From NCBI GenBank assembly GCA_964439935.1, contig CAYTPW010000001.1:310001-374000 (forward strand): a stretch of 64,000 nt of DNA, in the 5' to 3' direction. Positions within the stretch are counted from its first letter, which is position 1, and every line of letters begins with the position of its first letter. The notes under the pieces were generated by a model. That model was not told the DNA's origin. It searched no databases and saw nothing but the letters and a program-made list of their open reading frames with translations. The position numbers and the translations under genes were made by a program. Origin of the DNA: JABMQW01 sp964439935. Its GTDB lineage: Bacteria > Fidelibacterota > Marinisomatia > Marinisomatales > TCS56. Positions 34,415-43,795 of the stretch are shown in pieces.

Positions 34415-37400
34415 TCAATTGGCCTCCGGCAAAATGATATCAATAAAATTCGTAATATCACCACTTTGACTGGTAGCTTGTACACGGACTGTCTGACCAG
34501 CGAATTGGGAGGAGTAGGTATAATTTGCGGTGGCTGTTCCATCCGCACCGGTTGCGACACCGGTAGTGATTGAACCATACGATGTCGGCGCGACTGAAAA
34601 AGCAATGGTATTACCGTTTACTGGATTTCCATTTTCATCAGATAATATTACCGTTATGCTTAGTATGTCAGTCCCGTCACTCGGATTTCCGCCGGGATTA
34701 TACCAGGATAGGATAATAATACTGTCTGCCAGCACGTTGATATTAATGGAGACCGAATCAACCATATTGATACCGTAGTATCCTTTAACTTTTGCCGTAC
34801 CAGCGGTCAGACCAGCGGTCAGATCGGCCAGAGCTTCACCATCGTCATCGGTAACGGAAGAAGCGGGGATTGTTCCCAGGGTTGTTGTCCAATAAACCGT
34901 TTTATCGATGAGTGGATTGCCGGTTACTTGATCCTGGAGTTGTGCCCTGACCTGAAGCGAACTTACACCATCAGCTAACAGGGTTGTACCGTCGGCTGTA
35001 ACAGTAAATGATAAATCTGAGAACTCGACCTCAATTGAATCAATGACACCGGCAATAGCTGTGACAGTAGCCGTTCCAGAGCTCGAACTGCTTGTCAAAT
35101 TTGTGGTCAAGCTTCCGTCAGCATCAGTCGTATCGCTGGCGACTATAGTTCCTTTTGTTGTAGAAAGATTTACCCCACGGCTGGTCACCGGATTACCATT
35201 GGTCGTTTCCCGTAAATCAACTGTCACTGCACTAGTTGAGACTCCATCAGCGGGAATCCTGGTGGGACTGGCATTGATATCGATGGTAATTCCTCGCAGA
35301 TCAATATCGATACTATCCCGGATCGATGAATAATCAGTCAGAACAGTTTTGACATTAGTTGTAAGATCGGTAGTGCTAGCACTACCGGTCAGTGTTAGTG
35401 CTGCCTGGCCGTTGGTATCGGTTGTAGCGGACAGGCTTGACAGAGTACCGTAATCAGTAGTGAATGTCAGTGCGATGCCGGTTAGTGGATTATCCAATAT
35501 ATCAGTAACTAATACGGTGAATACGACTTGATCAGCTTGATCGGCCAGGATGCTGGTTTCTGAGGTTGACATGGCCACAGCATTTGGTACAATGGATCTG
35601 AACTCCACTGCCGTGGAACCCGAAACACCAGCCGAAACATTCACTGTTGCCGTGCCGGCAGTCGTACCGCTGGTCAATATTGACGAGGCTGTTCCGTTAG
35701 CATCAGTTGTGATAGAATTGGCGATAATTCCCCGGTTGGTAGTCAAGATGGCTGGTTTCTCGGCTACAGGATTACCATTTGTAGTTTCAATCAGCTCGAT
35801 TGTAATTGTTGAGGTGGAATTTCCATCGGCGGCGATCTCGTCCGGATCAGCGGTTACAGTCAGTGTTAATCCACGAAAATCAATGCTGATATTATTATTA
35901 ACTGCCGGATAACCGGAGACCGCGGCAGCGGTAACAACAGTTGTGTCGATAGTGCGGGCGGTTCCAGTCTGGGTAACTGCAGCGAGGCCATCGTCATCGG
36001 TAGTAACTGATGTGCTGCTGAGCGTGCCCGCACCGCTGGCAAAGTTTACAGCCGTCCCAGCAATCGGAATATTAAGTGTATCAGTAACAATAGCAGTGAT
36101 TGTAGTCGCCGCCGAATTATCAGCAAGGATACTGGTTTCGCTTGCACTCAGGCTGATCGATTTGGGCTCAATCGACATGAAATCAACAGCGGTTGATCCA
36201 CTAACACCCGCATCTATATTAACGGTTGCCGTGCCAGCACTCGCTCCGGCAGTGAGGATAATGTTGGCCTGTCCGGTAGTACCGGTAATTCCCTGTGCCG
36301 GGATGGTTCCCAGATTAGTCGTAGCTCCCAATACTCTATTAACAACTGGATTTCCATTGGTGGTCTCGGTCAGATTAACAGTTATTGCCGCTATTGATTG
36401 GCCATCAGCAGGAATTTGAGTCGGATCGGAATTTACCTGCAATGTTAATCCGCGAAAATCAATGCTGATATTATTATTAACCGCCGGATAACCGGAAACC
36501 GCTGCTGCTGCTACTATAGTTGTATCGCTGGTGCGGGCGGTTCCAGTCAGTGTAACCGCGGCGAAGCCATCGGCATCGGTGGTAACTGATGTACTACTGA
36601 GGGTGCCTGCCCCGGTAGTAAAGTTTACAACCGTTCCAGCAATCGGGTTGCCTAGTGTATCTGAGACGGTAGCAGTGATTATGGTTGTTGCCAGGTTGTC
36701 AGCAATGATACTGGTCGTACTGGCAGTCATGGTAATTGTATTAGGCGCAACCGAAACGAATTCTACTGCGGTTGATCCGGTGACACCGGCAGTTATATTA
36801 ACTGATGCTGTCCCGGCTACTATTCCACTGAGTAAGTTCGCGGTAGCATGCCCACTTGCATCGGTGGTGGCAGTTGATTGAATACTGCCTAAGTCTGTTG
36901 TACAGATAATTGTTTTATCGCTTACCGGATTACCACTGGTCGTTTCTAACAAATCAACTGTAATTGACGAAGTTGAAATTCCATCAGCGGGAATTTGATT
37001 TGGGTCAGCACTAATAGAGAGGTTTAATCCACGGAAAACCATGTCCAGACTGTCTTTCACGTCAGGAAACGAGCTCACTGTTGCCATGACTTCAGAAGTA
37101 ACATCTGTTACGTCTGCGCTACTGGTCAATACTATAGTTGCCTCGCCATTGGTATTGGTGGCAGCCGTATTGCCGCTGAGTGTACCATCATCGGTGGTGA
37201 ATCCAACCACCGCACCCGAAACCGGGTTGCCCAGAGTATCAGCGACTGTCGCTGTTAAGGTAGTAGTAGCTTCTCCATCGGCCAGAATGCTGGAGCTGGA
37301 GGCGATGACATTGATCGACGTAGGAGTAATCGATAGTATTGAAATATTGGTGGAATTAATTACTCCCGCATTGGCAGTTACTGTGGCCTGACCGGGAAGT

Positions 37401-40400
37401 ATTCCACTTGTCAGAATAGTAGTGGCGTGTCCTAAATCATTGGTGGTTACGGCTGCGGGGATACTGCCCAGATCTGTCATTAGGGTGATCTGTCGATTTG
37501 AAACCGGATTTCCGTTGGTGGTTTCCAGCATGCCCATAGCAATCGTTGAGCTGGAATTTCCATCTGCCGGTATCTGGTTGGGTTCTGCGCTGATGTCAAG
37601 TGTGATACCCCGATTGGTAATAATAACAGTATCTGCTACTGTTGGATAATCGGCTACTGCTGCTATCACATTGGCAACCTGATCGGTAGTACTGGTATCG
37701 CTGATGAAGTTGAATGTCGCTTCACCCGCATTATCAGTTGTTACAGTTGATAGGCCGGTGGAACCAAAACTGGTGCTAAGATTTATTTGTATTCCATCTA
37801 ATGGTATTCCCAGAACATCGGATAATGTAACCTGCAAAGATGTAGCAGCTTCTCCATCGGCAATGATCGAATTGCTGGATTCCGTCAATAATAAAATTGA
37901 TGGCGTCGGTGGCAATAGATCTATTGTGGTTGAATTAGTGACACCAGCAGCACCGGTCACGGTAGCTGTACCGGTGATAGTTCCGGCAGTTAATACTGCT
38001 GAAGCAAATCCGAGATTATCGGTAATGGAACTGGTGGGAATTATACCCAGGGTCGTTGACCAGTCAATGGTTGCTCCGATCAAAGGATTGCCCCGAGTGG
38101 TCTCGCTCAGTCCGGCTGAAATGGTAGCGGTGGCAGAGCCGTTGGCTGGAATCTGGGTTGGATCAGCCTCGATACTTAATGTTATTCCACGGAATTCGAC
38201 GCTCCCGCTGTCACTCAGTGATAGCGTATCATTAATAACTGTATAGATGACAACTGCATTGGTATCGGTGGTACTGGCACTGCTGGTCAAGGTAACAGTT
38301 GCATCGCCGTTGGCGTCAGTATAAATAAAACTATTGGATAGTTGACCGATATTAGTCGATACGCCCAGGAGCGTCCCAGTAACCGGATTTCCGAGTACAT
38401 CTTCCACCGTAGCAATGACGTCTGTAGTGGACAATCCATTTGCCAGCATACTAGAAAGGTCTGCATCCACCTGAATCGAGTTCGGAGCAGCCGAAATAAA
38501 CTGGACGGTAGTTAATCTTGTTATTCCAGCGGTAGCGGAAATAATTGCTTGACCAGCTTCCGTATTGCTGGTTAATTGAGCCTCAGCCAGTCCCATCGAA
38601 TTAGTGGTAGTCAATGAAGGGATCGTTCCACTGGAGGTGGCAAGAATGATATTGGTATTGGGGATTGGATTATTATTACCAGTTTCCCGCAAATTGATGT
38701 CAATCGTTGAGATTGAGGAGCCATCGGCTGAAATCTGTTCAGGATCAGCATTGATAATCAGTGTTAGACCACGCATAGTGATGGCTGCTGTGTCAGTTAT
38801 ATGACTGAAATTTGTGCAGACTGCAATGATTTCAGTGTTGTGATCGATGCTATCAGGTGTGCTTGTCAGGATTGTGTTGAAAATACCATCTTCATCAGTC
38901 GAACCAGAATTGCTGGTTAAATTACCAAAAGTGGTATTCAGGTTAACATTAATTCCTGCAACCGGATTGCCGAGAGTGTCTACCACCTGGGTACTGATAC
39001 CAGTACTGGAACTACCATCAGCCAAAATACTGGCTTCATCCGCATTGACAATAATTTGATTAGGACTATGGTTAAGCAATTCAATTGAAATTGAATCTTC
39101 CAGTACTTCACCGGAGATATTGTTGCCAGTGGAGATATAGATTTTGGCAGTACCGGGGAGCGTGCCGGACGTTAGTGTTGAAATGGCAATGCCATTAATA
39201 TCGGTAGTTACGGTCCGGGGCATGTTTCCATTGGTATTGGTGGGCAGGAAATTGACTTCCTGGTTAGCAATTGGGAACAAATTTGCTGTTTCCGCCAGGG
39301 CGACAGTGATGTCTGTGGAAGACTGACTATCAGCGGTGATTGACATTTCACTGGCGGTGGTATTGATTGTTAAACCGCGGAATTCGATTTCCATTGAATC
39401 AGTCAGGACTGAATTGGATGAAATTGTGGCAGTTACAGTAGCGATATGAGTATTCACATCAGCAATACTATATAGATTGACACGGGCTAAACCGTTTTCA
39501 TCTGAATAAGCGGCGTTGGCGGATAAGCTACCCAGATCAGTTGTGAAGCCCACTGCTTCTCCCTGCATCGGATTGCCCAGGATATCTAAAACCAAGGCAG
39601 ATATTGTATCTGTTTCAAGACCATTGGCGAGTATGGAAGTCTGGTCGGCTAAAATAGATATGGATACTGGGTCGGAAGTCAGGTATTCAACGCTGACCGT
39701 ATCATATAAACTGGCACCATAACGGACTCTGATGTTAGCTGTATCCGGGAAACGGGCGCTGGTTAATACTGCTTCTGCGATTCCAAAATCATCGGTAAAA
39801 TTTTCTGGAGTGATTGTGCCATGGTTGGTAGTAAAATATACCGGCTGGTTGCCGACAGTGATATTAGTTTCAGTCTCTTTAATCTCAGCAAATATGGTTG
39901 TGGTATTGAGTCCGTCAGCAACCAGCAGTGTATCCTCCGCTTCAGCTGTGACTGTTATTCCAATAAATTCTACGGCTACACTGTCGATCAGTTCGCCGGT
40001 TTGATTATCCTGCGTCAGGATGAGGGGAGCTGGCGTATTCATACGGATCAGTTGCGCTGTTTTTGAAGCAAGTGAATATCCACCACCGGGAATATAGGCT
40101 GCTTGATTATCGGCGGTTAAGCTGGCATACAACCAGGCGGACAGGTTTGAATTGCTGGCAAATGACGGAAAATCAATGATTGCTGTGCCGTCAATATCCG
40201 TCAATGCTGACATCTGATCATGATCAGGAATATTACTGTTGAAATATATCCAGATACCGCTCACCGGATTATCCAGGGTATCGGTTGCAGTTGCAGTAAG
40301 CTCAATCACGCTCACACCATCGGCATGTACATTCTGCAGGTCACTCACTAATTCTAATATTGTGGCTCCCTGGGGTAGAAATTCCACATATACCGTGTCA

Positions 40401-42109
40401 GGTTCCATTTCCCCAAATGCAATCAGGATTATCTCTGTTCCTTCGAACAGACCGGCTGTCAGTTCAGCCGTGGCAACTCCGTTGGAGTTGGTAATTTGAG
40501 GACTTTCGATACTGCCCAGGCCGCTCAATGAAATGAAATGCACCTCTCGATCAGGTATCGCACCTGCGAAACCGGTGGTTCGACGCACGGTAGCTGTTAT
40601 GATAGTACTTTGCAAACCATTTGCAACAATAGTGTCCGGGTCGGCTCCCGCCGAGATGGTAATTCCCTTAAATTCCACTTCAACTGTATCGATCAATTCG
40701 GGATAACCGCTGACACTGGCGATCACTGTGCTGGTGGAATCATAAACGCTGGGTATACTGGTTAAAAATGCCGTGACCTGGCCATTGGTATTGGTCAAAC
40801 CGGAAGTGATATCCAGTTCACCAGCTGTAGCGCTGAAGACAACTTCTTCAGCTTCCACCGGATTGTTTAATGTATCCAGTACTGTGGCAGTCAGAGTAAT
40901 GCCAGATATACCATCAGCAATTCCAAACTGAGCCGATCTTTCTACTGTAAAACTGGAAGGATTTGCCGATTGTAATTCTATTTCAGTTTGGGCAGAAACA
41001 AGACCCACCGATACGGTAATTACTGATATTCCCGCCTTGGTACCACTACGCAACTGGAGATTTGCTCGGCCAGTTTCATCAGTTATGGTATTTCCGATAA
41101 TCGTACCTTTAGTAGCAGTAATATTAAAATCATAATTGGTAATCGGGTTTCCGGTTGTTGTCTCAATAATTGTAACTACGATATCAGCCAAATCCTCTCC
41201 ATCGGCCAAAATAACGGGTATTCCACGTTGCACATTAAGCTCAATCCCTTTAAATGTGACCTGCAAAGTGTCCTCTAAACTGCTTGCGGTAGCGATAACT
41301 TTGGCAGCCGATACCTGAGTTCCAGGTTTGCCTATTTCAATTGGACGCTCTTTTTTCAAAGGTCGGAAACTGCGAATATCCTGTTCATCGATAAGTCCTT
41401 TGAATTGATTTTTCAAAGCATTTGTTTTAGCAGCCATGGATTCAAACTGCTCAAAACCTGCTCTGACTGTCGCAATTACATCCAAGCTGTCGGATTTACT
41501 GGTTAAATTAACCTCAGCAATACCATTTTCATCAGTCAGGCCACTCACTGGTATAGTTCCGTGATCGGTGGTGAAAAAGATTCGCAGATTAGCCTGTGGA
41601 TTGTCCAGACTATCTTTGGCCGTTGCTGTAATTTTTACGTTCGCTTTTCCATCAGCCAATATTGCGGTCGAATCATCGTTTATGGATAATGCCAACGACG
41701 TAACGCGATTCACCAGATATAGTAGCAACGAGTCTTTTTTATTACCGGTACTGGCAGTGATTATTTCAATACCCGGAGTAGAATATGAATAATATTTGGC
41801 AGCAGCTATACCGCTGTCGTCAGTAGTATCGCTGGGGGTAATTGATCCAAGATTGTTTTCCGCGGTAAAATTAACTGTAAAGCCCGGTGCCGGATCACCA
41901 TCGGATTTGATAACTGATAATTCCACCTGTGTTGAATCACCGTATGTAAAAACCTGATATTTATCATCATCAGCTTGAAAACTTTTATAAGCTATATACT
42001 GATCGATTCCACCGACTGGACTGGTAATTTGATCATCATCAATCGTGCATTGGACTGTTAAAAGTATGCTTAAAATTGTGGACCACTGAAATATTCTTTT
42101 TCTAATCAT
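34415..42109 (-). CDS. 2564-residue Ig-like (Big_1/invasin-type) repeat surface lipoprotein
   Basis: A giant surface protein made of about 23-24 tandem Ig-like domains. Two types alternate: type A with ETTNGNPV and type B with DTLGNPV, each preceded by an ADG motif; the A+B pair is 193 residues, and pairs are joined by an EFRGLTL-type strand. This matches bacterial Ig-like domain group 1 of invasins and intimins. The N-terminus has a hydrophobic leader and a possible lipobox ending at Cys21 (LTVQC, with an unusual Gln at -1). There is no Por sorting domain. A role in adhesion or as a stalk is inferred from the family. The gene for a small barrel protein follows after 2 bases. Confidence 0.88.
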   Translation of the reverse strand: MIRKRIFQWSTILSILLTVQCTIDDDQITSPVGGIDQYIAYKSFQADDDKYQVFTYGDSTQVELSVIKSDGDPAPGFTVNFTAENNLGSITPSDTTDDSGIAAAKYYSYSTPGIEIITASTGNKKDSLLLYLVNRVTSLALSINDDSTAILADGKANVKITATAKDSLDNPQANLRIFFTTDHGTIPVSGLTDENGIAEVNLTSKSDSLDVIATVRAGFEQFESMAAKTNALKNQFKGLIDEQDIRSFRPLKKERPIEIGKPGTQVSAAKVIATASSLEDTLQVTFKGIELNVQRGIPVILADGEDLADIVVTIIETTTGNPITNYDFNITATKGTIIGNTITDETGRANLQLRSGTKAGISVITVSVGLVSAQTEIELQSANPSSFTVERSAQFGIADGISGITLTATVLDTLNNPVEAEEVVFSATAGELDITSGLTNTNGQVTAFLTSIPSVYDSTSTVIASVSGYPELIDTVEVEFKGITISAGADPDTIVANGLQSTIITATVRRTTGFAGAIPDREVHFISLSGLGSIESPQITNSNGVATAELTAGLFEGTEIILIAFGEMEPDTVYVEFLPQGATILELVSDLQNVHADGVSVIELTATATDTLDNPVSGIWIYFNSNIPDHDQMSALTDIDGTAIIDFPSFASNSNLSAWLYASLTADNQAAYIPGGGYSLASKTAQLIRMNTPAPLILTQDNQTGELIDSVAVEFIGITVTAEAEDTLLVADGLNTTTIFAEIKETETNITVGNQPVYFTTNHGTITPENFTDDFGIAEAVLTSARFPDTANIRVRYGASLYDTVSVEYLTSDPVSISILADQTSILANGLETDTISALVLDILGNPMQGEAVGFTTDLGSLSANAAYSDENGLARVNLYSIADVNTHIATVTATISSNSVLTDSMEIEFRGLTINTTASEMSITADSQSSTDITVALAETANLFPIANQEVNFLPTNTNGNMPRTVTTDINGIAISTLTSGTLPGTAKIYISTGNNISGEVLEDSISIELLNHSPNQIIVNADEASILADGSSSTGISTQVVDTLGNPVAGINVNLNTTFGNLTSNSGSTDEDGIFNTILTSTPDSIDHNTEIIAVCTNFSHITDTAAITMRGLTLIINADPEQISADGSSISTIDINLRETGNNNPIPNTNIILATSSGTIPSLTTTNSMGLAEAQLTSNTEAGQAIISATAGITRLTTVQFISAAPNSIQVDADLSSMLANGLSTTDVIATVEDVLGNPVTGTLLGVSTNIGQLSNSFIYTDANGDATVTLTSSASTTDTNAVVIYTVINDTLSLSDSGSVEFRGITLSIEADPTQIPANGSATATISAGLSETTRGNPLIGATIDWSTTLGIIPTSSITDNLGFASAVLTAGTITGTATVTGAAGVTNSTTIDLLPPTPSILLLTESSNSIIADGEAATSLQVTLSDVLGIPLDGIQINLSTSFGSTGLSTVTTDNAGEATFNFISDTSTTDQVANVIAAVADYPTVADTVIITNRGITLDISAEPNQIPADGNSSSTIAMGMLETTNGNPVSNRQITLMTDLGSIPAAVTTNDLGHATTILTSGILPGQATVTANAGVINSTNISILSITPTSINVIASSSSILADGEATTTLTATVADTLGNPVSGAVVGFTTDDGTLSGNTAATNTNGEATIVLTSSADVTDVTSEVMATVSSFPDVKDSLDMVFRGLNLSISADPNQIPADGISTSSITVDLLETTSGNPVSDKTIICTTDLGSIQSTATTDASGHATANLLSGIVAGTASVNITAGVTGSTAVEFVSVAPNTITMTASTTSIIADNLATTIITATVSDTLGNPIAGTVVNFTTGAGTLSSTSVTTDADGFAAVTLTGTARTSDTTIVAAAAVSGYPAVNNNISIDFRGLTLQVNSDPTQIPADGQSIAAITVNLTETTNGNPVVNRVLGATTNLGTIPAQGITGTTGQANIILTAGASAGTATVNIDAGVSGSTAVDFMSIEPKSISLSASETSILADNSAATTITAIVTDTLNIPIAGTAVNFASGAGTLSSTSVTTDDDGLAAVTQTGTARTIDTTVVTAAAVSGYPAVNNNISIDFRGLTLTVTADPDEIAADGNSTSTITIELIETTNGNPVAEKPAILTTNRGIIANSITTDANGTASSILTSGTTAGTATVNVSAGVSGSTAVEFRSIVPNAVAMSTSETSILADQADQVVFTVLVTDILDNPLTGIALTFTTDYGTLSSLSATTDTNGQAALTLTGSASTTDLTTNVKTVLTDYSSIRDSIDIDLRGITIDINASPTRIPADGVSTSAVTVDLRETTNGNPVTSRGVNLSTTKGTIVASDTTDADGSLTTNLTSSSSSGTATVTAIAGVIDSIEVEFSDLSFTVTADGTTLLADGVSSLQVRAQLQDQVTGNPLIDKTVYWTTTLGTIPASSVTDDDGEALADLTAGLTAGTAKVKGYYGINMVDSVSININVLADSIIILSWYNPGGNPSDGTDILSITVILSDENGNPVNGNTIAFSVAPTSYGSITTGVATGADGTATANYTYSSQFAGQTVRVQATSQSGDITNFIDIILPEAN
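35861..36681 (-). repeat. Recent 579-base duplication inside the Ig-repeat gene
   Basis: The stretches 35861-36100 and 36440-36680 are highly similar base for base, at an offset of exactly 579 bases (193 codons, one A+B domain pair). Other pairs in the gene are much more diverged. This is the youngest copy event in the array. Confidence 0.75.
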
Positions 42110-42410
42110 GGAAAACCCCGATTAATGACAAGATTTTTTAGTACTGTTTAGTTTTACGCCAAAGCCGTATAAGTACCTAGTTCACCTCGGTTAATTAGTG
42201 ATAAACAACAGTGTAATATAATAAATCGGACGCCTATATCGTAACTATTGGCTTTAATTTAATGCGTTGGTGTGTTTTTCAGGTTTCAAAAGTTGTTAAA
42301 TATTATAATATTTTGTTGAAGCCGGTTTTTATTGCCCAGCATTTGAGGGTCGGATTAATTTCAAATGTGACAAGTCTTGCGGTTATTTTAATCAAAGAAT
42401 TAGGACAACT
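42110..42410. other. Divergent promoter region between the Ig giant and the citrate cluster
   Basis: About 300 bases, AT-rich, with no gene. It must hold promoters for both divergent operons. I see no terminator and no riboswitch that I can support; an ACGCCAAAGCC stretch at 42156 only partly resembles the cyclic-di-GMP-I core. Confidence 0.4.
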
Positions 42411-43622
42411 ATGACACTGGCCTGTAGTGTTGGACCGATGGGTGATAAACCACGTTCTGATGTTCGTGTTATTTACACGCCACTGAATACACCATTATCC
42501 ATTAATATTCAAAGTAAAGTCGATGTACTTTTCGGTGACAGCATCACTGAATTGGCACGATCAGTTTGCTCAACGTTGGGTATCGATGCCGGAAAGCTGG
42601 AAATCATCGATTTTGGTGCCGTTCCATTTGTATTAATGGCCCGGATCGAAGCTGCCATCAAAAAGGCTCATCCTGATTTGCATGTTGAAGTATTGCCGGA
42701 AATGAAGCAACACTGCCAATATTCTTCAACCCGGGATCGTTTTCGTCGGAGCCGACTTTACCTGCCGGGGAATCAACCAAAGCTTATGCTAAATGCCGGA
42801 ATTCATCAACCAGATGGATTAATATTGGATTTGGAGGATTCAGTGGGACCGTCGGCAAAAGTGGAAACCCGCTTTCTGGTTCGCAATGCACTCCGGGTGG
42901 TGAATTTCTTTGGTGCCGAACGGATGGTGCGAATCAACCAGGGTGAGCAGGGATTGAAAGATTTAGAATTTGTTGTACCTCACAATGTGCACCTAATTCT
43001 GATTCCCAAGGTTGAATCAGCCGAACAAATCCATGCCGTGGATGAAAAAATAGTTGAGATCAGTCAGGTATGCGAGCGAACCGAACCGGTCTATCTGATG
43101 CCGATCCTGGAGAGTGGCCGTGGAATCCTAAAAGCACTGGAAATCGCTGAAGCATCTACCAATATTGTGGCACTTGCAATCGGTCTGGAGGATTACACCG
43201 CCGACTTGGGAGTACCACGGACTGATGCTGGCAAAGAATCTTTTTTCGCTCGTGGTATGCTGATCAACACTGCCCGCGCTACCGGTATCCAGGCAATCGA
43301 TACCGTCTATAGCGATGTTGGCAACGAGGAAGGTTTAAGGGCTTCCGTATTGGAAGCGAAAGCACTGGGATTTGACGGTAAAGGTTGTATTCACCCCCGT
43401 CAGATTAAACCGATCAACGAAGCGTTTGCCCCGACTGATACAGAAATCGAAAAGGCGAAAAAGATAGTGCTGGCATTCGAAAAAGCACAAGACCAGGGAT
43501 TGGGAGTAGTGGCACTAGGTAATAAAATGATCGACCCGCCGGTTGTGAAGCGTGCCCAGCAGACTATCGCTCTGGCAATTGCCTCAAATTTATTAGTTGA
43601 AAACTGGAAAGAAGAAGTTTAA
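42411..43622 (+). CDS. citE: Citrate lyase acyl-carrier domain fused to beta subunit (CitD-CitE)
   Basis: A 403-residue fusion. Residues 1-105 match CitD, the acyl carrier of citrate lyase: PRSDVRVIY aligns with the segment that carries the prosthetic-group serine, giving Ser16 as the attachment site, followed by INIQSKVDVLFGDSI. Residues about 110-403 are CitE, the lyase: RSRLYLPGNQPKLMLNAG, DLEDSVGPSAK, ALAIGLEDYTADLGVPRT and GKGCIHPRQI. CitE cleaves the acyl-carrier-bound citryl group to oxaloacetate and acetyl-carrier. Subunits are normally separate genes in the order citD-citE-citF. CitF follows. A citramalate-type lyase with the same subunits is an alternative. Confidence 0.88.
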   Translation: MTLACSVGPMGDKPRSDVRVIYTPLNTPLSINIQSKVDVLFGDSITELARSVCSTLGIDAGKLEIIDFGAVPFVLMARIEAAIKKAHPDLHVEVLPEMKQHCQYSSTRDRFRRSRLYLPGNQPKLMLNAGIHQPDGLILDLEDSVGPSAKVETRFLVRNALRVVNFFGAERMVRINQGEQGLKDLEFVVPHNVHLILIPKVESAEQIHAVDEKIVEISQVCERTEPVYLMPILESGRGILKALEIAEASTNIVALAIGLEDYTADLGVPRTDAGKESFFARGMLINTARATGIQAIDTVYSDVGNEEGLRASVLEAKALGFDGKGCIHPRQIKPINEAFAPTDTEIEKAKKIVLAFEKAQDQGLGVVALGNKMIDPPVVKRAQQTIALAIASNLLVENWKEEV

Positions 43623-43795
43623 CAGCAGATTTCAATAATTACACAAAATAATTTTATATACTTAGATGAAATTCCAACTTGAAAATAGCGTTAGATTTAA
43701 TCTCGGCTTAGTGATAATAAGATCGAAATTTGTGGAAATCTTGAATATTCAATAATCAGTAAAATTTGTGGTATAACAACCTTTAATTAAGAATT

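Noticed and set aside
34530..41800. Many plus-strand open frames of 60-180 codons opposite the giant Ig gene
   Set aside because: They are shadows caused by biased repeat codons; all have the same Val/Ala/Ser-rich repeat pattern and no ribosome sites.
42150..42200. Stretch resembling the core of a cyclic-di-GMP-I riboswitch (ACGCCAAAGCC)
   Set aside because: The base between conserved parts is wrong and the flanking stems do not form.
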